From contig JAUCBJ010001099.1 of NCBI GenBank assembly GCA_032718475.1, positions 1-64,000 of the forward strand: a DNA stretch of 64,000 nucleotides, given 5' to 3'. Numbering within the stretch: the first letter of the stretch is position 1; each line of letters opens with the position of its first letter. Position numbers and translations under genes: made by a program. The notes under the pieces are model-generated. The model searched no databases, was not told the DNA's origin, and saw nothing but the letters and a program-made list of their open reading frames with translations. Source of the DNA: Nemertoderma westbladi (taxonomy: Eukaryota; Xenacoelomorpha; Nemertodermatida; Nemertodermatidae). Below, in pieces: positions 1 to 9,645 of this stretch.

Positions 1-1
1 C

Positions 2-1327
2 CGACACTTCCTTAGTAGTGGGATTATAGAGTTTTCCGATGAAATACAAGAGATCTGTAGACAACTGGACTGGTTAGGTAAGTCGCATGAATATCAGAGT
101 TCCATGGTTATTGGAGCCGTAGTCTCTACTTTACCAAAGGGTGGAGTATGTACACGCTGGGACAAGAAAGTGTTGTACATGAATGAACAACAACGACGAA
201 GTCCTACCATGGCTGATCTCATGTCTTTCTTAGATAGTGAAGTAAAATTACAACTCATAAGGCAGGCCAGAGAGAAAACATCGGAAAATAAGGTAAGTGA
301 GAAACCCGATTCTAGGAGAAGGATAATACCAGTGTGTTATACTGACGACGGCGAAAGCCAAGCTTCTCAAGAAGAGGACAGCGGGAAAGACACAGCAAAA
401 TCTTACTATGACAACAAGACCTATAAAGACGTAAGTAAATACAAGTCTCGAACCAGTGACAGGAGAGAACAGGTAACAACAACTCCTCCTACGTCTCCTA
501 AGAGAATTCACGGAAGAAAGCCCGAAGAAAGAACGAGAGTGCATAACGTTAACCAAGTTAAGGTGAGTAACATCAAACCAAAATGTGCGCTGTGCGACGG
601 GCCTCACCGTTTGAGTGCGTGTGCTGAATTTCTAAAGAAATCCCCTGTAGACAGACGTACAGTCCTGTGGAATAAGCGGTTATGCTATAATTGCCTCAGA
701 TCAGGACACCAACGGCGAACCTGTTACTCCGACGCAAAGTGTGCAAAGTGTGGCGCGAAACATCACATTTTGTTACACAGTGAGTTCGAACGAGACAACC
801 CGAGTCAGGTAAGTGAGCCCGAATTACATGTACAATTCAGTGATGTGAACGACACTGACCAAGGTTCTGAGTGGGAAGGATTCTATACAGACGAATTCTC
901 CGATGCCAACGAATCCTGTTATCTAATAAATACCACAGTGTATCGAGCACTTACGGATGAAAATGACACTGACGAGTTTACTCCAACTCCTTTTGACAAA
1001 CAACCATCTTGGAAAGTTCCAACTTCCAACATAGGAATAAGAGAATTTCCTGTAGTGCAAGTTCGAGTTCATGGTCCCAACAAGAGTTACATAGTGAACG
1101 CCCTACTTGACTCCGGCAGCACAGGAACATTCATCGATCAAGAACTAGCCGAAGATATCTTTGCTGGACAACCCAAGTTCCGGACTAAATTGAATATGTC
1201 AGGAATTATGCAGGTTTGGAAATCTACCCTAACGGCAGATTACTATGTAGGTGTGTTGTCCACCCCCCAGGATAAGTTAGGAACACAAGGTACCCAAGGA
1301 GGTGAGGTCTCTATAGGGGTGCCTTGA
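2..1327 (+). pseudogene. A1 Gag C-terminal half and protease start (partial)
   Basis: The frame is open from the window edge. It begins in the conserved Gag region also found in A2, passes through a charged linker, and then shows three zinc knuckles of the BEL type: CALCDGPHRLSAC (near 583), CYNCLRSGHQRRTC (near 682) and a CAKCGAKHH motif (near 739). These would bind RNA in the particle. The aspartic protease begins with the catalytic ALLDSGSTG motif near 1105. The frame stops at 1327, inside an inserted segment that starts near 1290, so the protease is cut. In A2 the same protein continues without that insertion. Family assignment is firm; the copy is not functional as it stands. Confidence 0.85.
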
Positions 1328-2548
1328 ACAGGCGGCGGCGGACTCGTGAGAGTCTGGGGGCACGTTAAATCTGTTCCTATAGTGCAAGGGAGTTACTGAA
1401 GGCCCTCGTGTCTAGCGAACCATGAATCAACATGGTGCCGTGGTACCGTCTAGTCGGCCTGTTGCCGTACTGCCAGTCCTGTACACAGTAGGGGTGGTGG
1501 CTTAGTGTGATCTGTGGTTTATGTGGTAGGTCTATGTTTGGTATGTATGAGTTGACCAGACTCTGTACTGTCTCCAATCGGTTGCCAAAACGTGTTTTTT
1601 CCCAGGGTAGCACTATTGGAATGGAGGTGTTGCACGGAATGGACAGGTTCTGATGATTCTGTTGGTACTACTATTGGAATGGAGGTGGCACCCGGAATAT
1701 CGGCTGCAAGGAGGGGTTGGTGTTGTAGTGTGGTCCGAGTGAATGATACTCTGGAATCTGTGGTTTGTGTGTGTACGTGGTATACGTGAGTGTATGTATG
1801 GCCGCTGCGAGTGGGTATGGGAACCCTTACCGGTTGGTTCAGTCGCCGCTGGTTATTAGTAGGACCATATTTTACTGCGCCCCAGCATACTTTGTGCACA
1901 CAAAGTTATTTTTACCCTGTCGGTAAAATAAAGTACTCTAGACTCTTTATCAGTCTATACAATTTTGTCCCCTCTGATTTTGTCACCGATTTTGTCCTCC
2001 CCGATTATGTCCTCTGTGTGTGCGTGGTATGCGTCAGATTTGTGTTTACCATTGTGTACTTGATTTCGTGAGCATCTATTGAGTACACGTGTACAGTGAC
2101 TGGTAAGTGGTTACTTGTTCCTAGCTTTCGAGCTAGTCAGTATTGTTTGCGGAACCGACTTCCCCTCAATACTGCCGGCGAGGCGGGTGAAAACGGTCAA
2201 TATTCCATGTTGGGTAGCGCAAGCCCACTTGGGACAAGACCGTCGGTTTGGCTCAAGGGCGACCTTGATGCTCGATCGCTATCGACTGGTCCACCCGCCG
2301 GTTGACTCTCTGAGTTGGCTCAATGTACAGTCAGGCCACAGCAAGTTGACAGTAGCCGACCATCTGGCTACACCGACGAGTTGTGCCGGTGTGATCGGGG
2401 GATTGAAAAGTGAACCCGGGAAGCATCGGGCTACCCTCCGGCCCGGTCTGATAAAACATCAGTCGGACTGGCCCCAAGGGTGGTGGGACAGCGTCCGCCT
2501 CATGGGTGCGCCTCGGAGTCATCAGAGAGGAGCCCAGAAGGACGCAAG
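1290..2548. other. Unclassified 1.25-kb insertion in A1 protease
   Basis: A2 is uninterrupted at the matching point (near 55095), so this block is an insertion, or an independent replacement, in A1. The flanks read acacAAG and acgcAAG, which is consistent with a short (about 4 bp, CAAG) target duplication. No convincing ORF, terminal inverted repeat or TG...CA LTR ends were found. It contains a partial direct duplication of a block including TATTGGAATGGAGGTG (near 1613 and 1672), an AATAAA near 1928, and a GC-richer last 450 bases. It could be a solo LTR of an unseen family or a non-autonomous element. Confidence 0.5.
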
Positions 2549-3270
2549 CGATAAGGTCAGTAAAAATGGTGGCTATAAAGAACTTTGCTACTACTCAAGC
2601 AGAACCTTATAACTGGGACGAGGACGAGTGCATCCAACATCTTGAGATACCTCGATTCCAAACCGATTATCCTGGAGTGCAAATACTCATCGGCCAAAAC
2701 GCGCATGAGGCGCTCGAGCCATTAGAGAAACGGCCTGCTCAACCACAGCCACTACAAACCTATGCGGTAAGAACTAGAGTAGGTTGGTACTTCACTGGCC
2801 CTTCCCGTAGAACTCTCAAAGAGAGATTACCTCAACAACAGGTATACCAAGTAAAGGGGGAAGTGGAGAGCAGTGATGTGGACGACCCAACTGAGGGAAC
2901 ACCATACTCCTCAGATAATGACGATATTAACTCCAATGTAGATCAATGGAGACATTGCCTTGGGACGATTAATCCAGCCGACATCGCTTCCAGAGGAGCA
3001 ACTCCTCAAGAACTGATAGATACTCCAGGCTGGTTAGGTGGATCCGACTTCTTAAGTAAAGAAGAAGAAGAATGGCCTCCTCATCTTACCACGGCGGAGA
3101 GTAGACAGGCCAAGGGAGCGGAGAAACTAACACAACCACTCAATCGCCCAGCTAGTCGTTTATGTTTACTGGAAAGAGACCGAAAACTGTCCGGAAACTA
3201 TGGAAGGCAAGATACTCTTCCTACGACCACTTCCCTAATCCGACAAATATCTAGGGACTCCATAACGTAA
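2549..3270 (+). pseudogene. A1 protease C-terminus fused to RNase H tail (internal deletion)
   Basis: The frame resumes after the insertion. It carries the end of the BEL protease region, recognisable by ILIGQNAHEAL and RTRVGWYFTGPS, where family members have an IG-D/N and a GW-GP motif just before RT. It then jumps, through a short acidic linker near 2870-2940, straight to the C-terminal RNase H signature WRHCLGTINPADIASRG and GWLGGSDFL. All of RT and the catalytic core of RNase H are missing, and no integrase follows. A2 has the same join (55100-55822), so the deletion predates the spread of this subfamily. The stop is at 3268-3270. Confidence 0.8.
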
Positions 3271-4884
3271 TAACATATGGAGTGGGCGTGTGACTATATC
3301 ATTTTATATTTGTTTTTATTTTATATTTATGTATGTATTATTATGTAATTTTATTATAATCGTTTTCTTTAATTTTATTTAGTAGAATGTTATTTTAGAA
3401 TATTTAGTAAATTAGTGCAATATATTAGTGTTTATTACGTATTTAATTACTTATAATATATATTTAGTGCGACGGCAAGAAGTAATTATTTTCTCTTTCC
3501 TTACTGTCCGTATTATATTATAAATGCGAGACTATAGTAAGATGACATGTCAGTACTTCTTAAAGTACAATAAAGCCACTACTATATTTAAGTATTATTG
3601 GTAGGCAGAGTATTAGGAATGCAAAGTTCAGATCCTCGTGTCTCGGCTAAACCAAGCTCTGGGTAGACCTTGGAAACGACTTGCCTCTTCACACTGACAT
3701 TGCTTCGTGCGATATTGCTCTTCTACCTTATTTCAAATAATACATATAGTAGCGTGATGTCCCTCTAACAGTAGCGTAAAACGCAAATAAATCTGTTAAA
3801 CCTTTTGACCATCTGTAATTCTAGTCGATTAAGATATCGCGGCACCCACCGATATACTTGAAAGACAAATTCTAGAATCAGTGGTTAACGTCCCCAGACA
3901 AGTTCTGGAATAAATCGGTGCCCATCCTAAATTTAATATTTATTAAAATCTGTAAAATCCCGATCCTTTAAAATTTCTAGTCAATTGAGATATCGCAGTA
4001 TTTACCGATATTCTTAGAAGGACTATTTTACAGAATTAAGGATCCTGAGTCCCCAGATATGCTCTGGAATCAAATTATGTCAATTTAACATCAAATAATA
4101 AAATTCACGGGAATAAATTTAAATTCATATTCAAATGAATTTCATAAATTGTCATTTTGTGCAATTTATAACATTCCCAAAATTCCAGTAATTAATAGAT
4201 CATGGGAGCGGAGATTCATATTGAGTGTACTAGAGTGTGAGAATCTCCAACATATAGTCAATAGCCGATAAAATTTATAAAATCATGCATAAAGAGGATA
4301 TTGACAATTAAAGAATTACTATTAAATAACATCCCAGATCTGTATGCATGAGGATTGCCCTAATTCTACCGCTAGTTTTCCATAATGTCACCATGGCAAC
4401 ACCCACGCTAGAATTAGAAACAAGTTAAAGGACAAATAAAAGCTTGCCCCATTGCGTAGCATAAGAGTATATATAGCGCACTATTAGTATCCAAGGATAC
4501 ATAGTAATAACGTGACATTCTGGAAGACACTGACTAACGGACAAATGGCATGCATGTGTGTAGTAAGTAATGATTGTATGGAATTTGTGCGTTTATAGGT
4601 GAATGTTACTACTAAAGTGTGTTTACAGTAGCTAATCGCAATTGTAAAATAGCCCTAACTCTACCGAGATAACCTCAAGTGGATTCAAGCTTTTGGGACG
4701 GACAGTGGTGGGACTTGTGCCGGTTATCGTTGTCGTGCTATTGCTACATGTTGGCGTAAACACTGCGACAGCGGTACATCGGCGCTGAGAAACCCACTGT
4801 CCGGGGGCAAAGCCTAGTAGACAGCGACGCCCGCTTGCCTAAAATATTAACTCATATTGATATTAATAAACTCAGATAACAGAT
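3271..4884. other. A1 internal noncoding region with ~155-bp tandem duplication
   Basis: AT-rich sequence with no credible ORF, retained in A2 at 55823-57476. A block containing CTAGTCGATTAAGATATCGC (near 3822) and ending in a CCCCAGAC..TTCTGGAAT motif is repeated in diverged form about 155 bp later (near 3977). The same pair is present in A2 near 56380 and 56555. A GGGAGCGG tract at 4204-4211 is identical to the polypurine tract before the LTR. Retention of about 1.6 kb of noncoding DNA in a deleted element suggests a cis function, but that is inference. Confidence 0.6.
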
Positions 4885-6349
4885 ATGACGGAATTGATAG
4901 AAGATGACCTTGGTATCAGGGAGCGATATACTCTACCTTTACAAGCGTTTGTGGATAGCTTGATACGCGGTGAAGCCGATCTGACTATTACGGAGGACGA
5001 TGGTCGTTTATTTATCGATTAACGATATCGAACCGCCGATGTCCCAAGAGCAACTTACGCATGAATTGGACTATCGAAAATTAACCGCTCGCTATACGCA
5101 TCGTAATGGTACGTATATGGACTTCTTAACTACCGGCCATCCTATCGATTTACATGATACGGACGATGTAGACACCGAAAGGGAAATGGTTCTATTTAAA
5201 TATCATACCCAGCGGCGTCGTAACGATAAACCGAGAATAGATCACGAAAATTCTATTCGTAACAGACTGGGAAGACGAACCAATATGTCTGGAATCTGAA
5301 GAGATTCAGCCTATCGCGCTCGGAACAGCGACAACGATTACATCCTAGAATGGTATCAAGGTCCACAGTGTCTCACTGCCTACGATTATCGCCATGCCAA
5401 CTATGTTTCTCGGCAACGTTGTCGGTTATGCGCATCGAGAGACCATGTTACGCCCATGGACACAAACGTCCGCTGTTCCTATTTCCCCGAACAACCGGCG
5501 ATGGAAATTTATTGCGCGTATTGCAGATTTAATAATTTGCACATTTTTGCGGTTTGCCCTCAATTTATGACTCAATGCCATCATTGTCAATTAAAAGGAC
5601 ACGCCAGCTTTGATTGTCCCTTTAATCATGATTTAGAGAGCGTAGATGAAATGATCACACTACGTTACATCAGAGCTTGGGAAGCGAACACTGATTTATA
5701 TTGTGATTCGCGCCATCACTATTATCCCGGACGCGCTTACGAAGGAGTTTATGCGTTACATCCTTATCTATTCGCTTTGGTTGAACAGAAATCACGCATA
5801 TCAAGTTATGAACTATTGAAGCGCGTTGGAGAATGTATTTCAACCAAATATGTACGCAAATTTCTCAAGAGTGTTAATCCTAGCGACCTTCATTCCTATA
5901 ACTTAATCAATCATATCCGTCAGGATCCGGACTATGGATAATTGTTTGTTAACTCACACCCTGAGTTACAGGAAGTATATCGACGGCCTTACGAGTACCG
6001 AGCCCGCGAACGCGAGTTGGAAAGAACCATTAAACCAAGGAAGTTTCTAACTACCTATGGTCCACCCACGGCCCTCGTGCAGACCACTCGTACAGGACCC
6101 GTAAGAGCGGCTGTCTTGAAACGAGCTCTCAAAGCCGTTAGACCCCTCTCCCCGGACGTTGAGGTCAATCAACCCAGTACTTCGACCGGCGGATATACCG
6201 ATCGCAATCCCATACCTTCTGATGCAATCATATTGCACCCTTCACCCAGGAGTTATAGCCCTCCTCGTAAAGTGGCTCGCCCCAAAGAGAAAAGGACTCT
6301 TGCTAGCTTTAAAAAACTGTGTAAACGCCGTCCGCGCAAGAAAGACTAA
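4885..6349 (+). pseudogene. A1 ORF3: triple zinc-knuckle protein downstream of pol
   Basis: An ATG at 4885 opens a 45-codon frame (stop 5020). The protein continues in the next frame from 5000 to 6349, broken only by TGA at 5297-5299 and TAA at 5939-5941. It contains three zinc-binding clusters: CRLCASRDHV..C (near 5420), CAYCRFNNLHIFAVC (near 5515) and CHHCQLKGHASFDC (near 5578). A conserved helical-looking stretch and a lysine/arginine-rich tail ending near 6349 follow. Element B's ORF3 has the same cluster order and spacing, including CPx5CxxC. No signal peptide or membrane segment is seen, so it is not an envelope gene. RNA or DNA binding is a reasonable inference; its real function is unknown. 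Confidence 0.65.
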
Positions 6350-6419
6350 CTGTTTAGAGTATTTTTATATTTTAGAAACTGTGATTTTGTATATTTTATA
6401 GACTTAAATCCCATTTTCT

Positions 6420-6427
6420 GGGAGCGG
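6420..6427 (+). promoter_or_regulatory. A1 polypurine tract
   Basis: GGGAGCGG lies immediately before the TG of the 3' LTR, the position of the plus-strand DNA primer in LTR retroelements. The identical sequence precedes the A2 3' LTR at 58829-58836. Confidence 0.7.
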
Positions 6428-7684
6428 TGTAAAAGCTTTTGTGGGATAACTGATACGTTTGCCTTTGCTGGCCAGTTCCCCCCCAGGCGCTGGAATACTC
6501 TAAAAAGGTTTTCTAACTGTATATATATTCCCCTCGCCCGCAAGGTACCTTTACAGGTGTTTTAACGGACATAAAAATCATTCTGCTATATACGTGTTTT
6601 GGCGGACATGGTAAGGCAAAAAACCTGTAATGCATCAACTACCTTTCATAGCTTAGCCGTGATAATTCATATTACGACATCTAGCAGCTGGTTGCTGACA
6701 TGGAAACAGCCATTAGATGCAAGGTTCTTTGTTTGGCTTGAGCCAATCAGAGCGAATTTTCCTGTCGACGTGTAGCTTTTAGTCGATCATAAGGAGAGTG
6801 TTCAGTCTTACTGTTTTTTCTTGTTACTTTGTTGTTATTGCTGTCTAAGCCAGAAACACCGGCCTTTTGGGAAGAACTCTAGTAAACTGCTTGAATTATC
6901 GAAAGTATAAACTGTTACCGAAACAAATCTTAATTAATTAATCAATCAAATCGAAAGACAGCATTAACTCACTTAATTTAATTGCATTAATCATATTGCT
7001 TGTACTGTTATTTTACCGTCAGTTATTAATTGTACCTATTTGTTGATGGAAATATTGCTATTTGGATAATACGGATAAATCACCCAATTCCCAATTTTCT
7101 TGATAACACTACAGGTTAGAGAGACCGGCTATACATAACAATTGCGATTTATATTAATGTGGTGTGTATTGAATCCAATGTTATTTAGCAGACCCTACGT
7201 GAGTCAATTACTGCTCTCTTTATGTGTGATCAAATGTACTGACTGTCGGCAGAATAGTGTGTATGATCGTGATTGGTAACAAAGTATTTCCTAAAGAATA
7301 CGCTTTATACTTTAATCATAAGCAGTATCGTTGCGTTTTAGTATAAGTCTTAGTTCTGTTTAAATAGATAAAGCGCCACGTCCTAAAGGAACTGTTAATA
7401 TTTCCCGAAAGCCAATAATATCTGTCAGAGATTAATTATTAACGATCTATCGAATAATACATTAGGTATACACTGCAACCTTACACTGTAATAATACAAT
7501 TCAAGCATCCGAATTCAGTCTCCCGGGTGTAGATCCATCGGGTGAATGATCGCGCATGGGCTGACTTCGGCTAATGTTTTGCGTATTAGCATAAATTATT
7601 GTCGTATGCTAAAGTGGTTTTAATTAACTAAAAGACATAAATTTTGGCAGGTTAAACTGCTAAAGGTCTTCAAAAGCGCGAACA
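6428..7684 (+). repeat. A1 3' LTR (1257 bp)
   Basis: It begins TGTAAAAGC after the polypurine tract and ends GCGCGAACA, the same TG...CA termini as both A2 LTRs (1171 and 1167 bp). The distal half (from about 7010, AGTTATTAATTGTACC onward) is clearly similar to 46559-47281 and 59280-60003. The proximal U3 half is much more diverged than the gag coding regions are between A1 and A2. Confidence 0.85.
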
Positions 7685-9276
7685 GTAGGGACTTTAGTAC
7701 AAGTGCAATTGTGATACGCGATGCGCTGTACAAGGACGGCTACGACCCAAAGAGTAAGTGCCAGCTACATACAAGCGCAAAGCATCGAACCATGAATTGC
7801 AGCTACTGGCAAGCGTTACCCAGGGAAGACCAGGTAGAATACGCGGCGAGAAATGATATCTGCTCGCGATGTGTGACGAGTGGACATAAAGCGAGGCAAT
7901 GCAAGGAGACCCCCATCAAGTTCGGTCAAAACAAAGGCCAAACGATGGCAACGAGCACGGTAGGGGCGAAGAAAAGAGGAACGGTGCTACTTGGGGTAGT
8001 AACAGTGCGAGTGATTGGGGAAGGCAATCGATCGGTAACCACTCTGATGCTGATTGATAGCGGAGCTGCCTTCACTTTAGTTGAGGATTGGGTGGCCGAA
8101 GAAATAGGACTGAGGACGAGGCCAAGTAGAATGGCGGTAACAACAATCTCTAGCAAAGACGAGGTCCTAGAGATGAGGACTGGACGGTGTGCGATTGCAG
8201 CAGTGGCACCGGGATGTGACTACGGGGCAACCATCGACCCCATCCAAGTGATAGAGTCAATTAATATCAATGCCAGGCGGCCAACCAACATCGAGGTCGA
8301 GCAATATAAATTCCTGGACAGCATTGACTTCTCAATCCCGGATGTGGACGTCAGGAAGGTATCCATCATAGTAGGAATGGACTGCCCGACGGCCCACGAA
8401 AGAATGCAAACGGTCTTCGGTGAAGACAGGGAGTGTGACCCAGTGGCGATACTGACACCATTCGGGTGGACACTGAGTGGCCCAATCAAGAGCAAGATAC
8501 CATTTAGGATGTCGGAGACATCAGGATGCATGTTCGCGGGAACTATGCAGGAAATGGGTGATGAGAGAGCAGAGGAGCAGCTTAAAAGACTGCTCAAACA
8601 AGATTTTGAGGGATTAAAGGAGACCAGGGTAGGGACATCGGTGGAGGACAAACAGGCTCAACAGAGCGTAGAGGAGTCTATGACATGTGATGAGGGGCGG
8701 TATACCATAGGGATGGTATGGAAGCTACCGAAGCTACCGTTACCCGATAATAAAGGGATGGTACTTACGAGGCTTCGTAAGTTGAAACAGACACTAAAAC
8801 GGAGCCCCGAGAAGAATGAGTACATCCACCGGATGATTAAGATGTACGTCGAGAAAGGATGGGCCGTGGAATTACTGGTCGACGAGCCAAACACGGACAG
8901 GACATATTACCTGCCACTCCACGTGGCCTTGGATCCGAAGAAAGGCAAACTGCGGATGGTAGTGGACGCGTCAGCAAAGACTAACGGAAAATGCCTAAAC
9001 GACTATCTGCTAGAGGGTCCCAATATCTACAACTCGGGGATTGAGGTCCTACTTAGATTTAGGAATGGGAAACACGCCTTCACCTGTGATATAGAAGGCA
9101 TGTTCAACCAAGTCCGTGTAACGGAAGAAGATAGCGATAGTCAACGCTTCTTATGGTACAACGGCGACGAAGAACCGTCGATTATACCGATGTACAAGAT
9201 GTTAGTACAGAACATGGGGGCCAAGTCGTCTTCATTTACAACGACTACGGCGGTAAGAGACACAGTACTAAGATAA
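7685..9276 (+). pseudogene. B Gag end, protease and RT N-terminus
   Basis: The frame is open from the A1 junction. A QCH-type cluster (CQLHTSAKHRTMNC) and a CCHC knuckle (CSRCVTSGHKARQC, near 7862) end Gag. The aspartic protease has LMLIDSGAAFT near 8048 and continues through ILTPFGWTLSGPI (near 8450). The RT fingers and palm start with LHVALDPKKGKLRMVVDASA (near 8920), and the first catalytic aspartate lies in TCDIEGMFNQV (near 9085). The frame ends at 9276 in low-complexity sequence where homologues continue into an FGA..S motif. The Peptidase A17/BEL order is diagnostic. Confidence 0.85.
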
Positions 9277-9337
9277 ATACAACAGTATGATAGATAAGAT
9301 ACGATAGGTAGTAAGATACAGTACTAGGGCCGTCGAC

Positions 9338-9645
9338 ATGATTCGACGCGGCTTCTACGTAGACGACGGAATGGAGTCTGGAAATACGGTTAAAGAGATA
9401 CTGGACACAGGGCGGGAAGTTCGCGACATCCTAAAAGGATCCGGTTTTAACCTAACAAAATTCCAATCCAGTTCACAGGAATTTATCAGAGCGATAGAGG
9501 ACGAGAGACCAGAATCGACCATGGATAATCCCACGACAGCCAAAGGGCAGGAGAGAACAGAGTCTCAACAGAAGGCACTGGGAATCGTGTGGATCAAAGA
9601 GACAGACGAACTGAAGTACCAGCTGAGCCAAGAGGGCGCAGACAT
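9338..9645 (+). pseudogene. B RT palm fragment (YVDD box)
   Basis: After a scrambled stretch (9277-9337, repeats around AGATACAGTACTA) the RT resumes with [13 protein letters not shown]. This holds the YVDD catalytic box typical of BEL elements. It runs to the [18 protein letters not shown] segment and is then interrupted at 9645 by the LINE. The frame stays open into the LINE, giving an artificial 684-codon fused ORF (9338-11392). Confidence 0.8.

Larger units (their letters stand above)
1..7684 (+). mobile_element. BEL/Pao LTR retrotransposon, family A, copy A1 (5' end outside window)
   Basis: The order is gag, protease, RNase H tail, long 3' noncoding region, ORF3, polypurine tract and 3' LTR, matching copy A2 (39136-60003) segment by segment. 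The 5' LTR, leader and first half of gag lie before the window. RT, most of RNase H, and integrase are absent, and A2 has the same lesion. Sequence after 7684 is the gag of element B in the same orientation, so A1 was inserted into B. The left target-site duplication cannot be seen. A foreign 1.25-kb segment (1290-2548) interrupts the protease. Confidence 0.85.

Noticed and set aside
1592-2071. Short frames inside the 1.25-kb insertion
   Set aside because: Low similarity to anything recognisable, odd composition, and different frames overlap without a clear winner.
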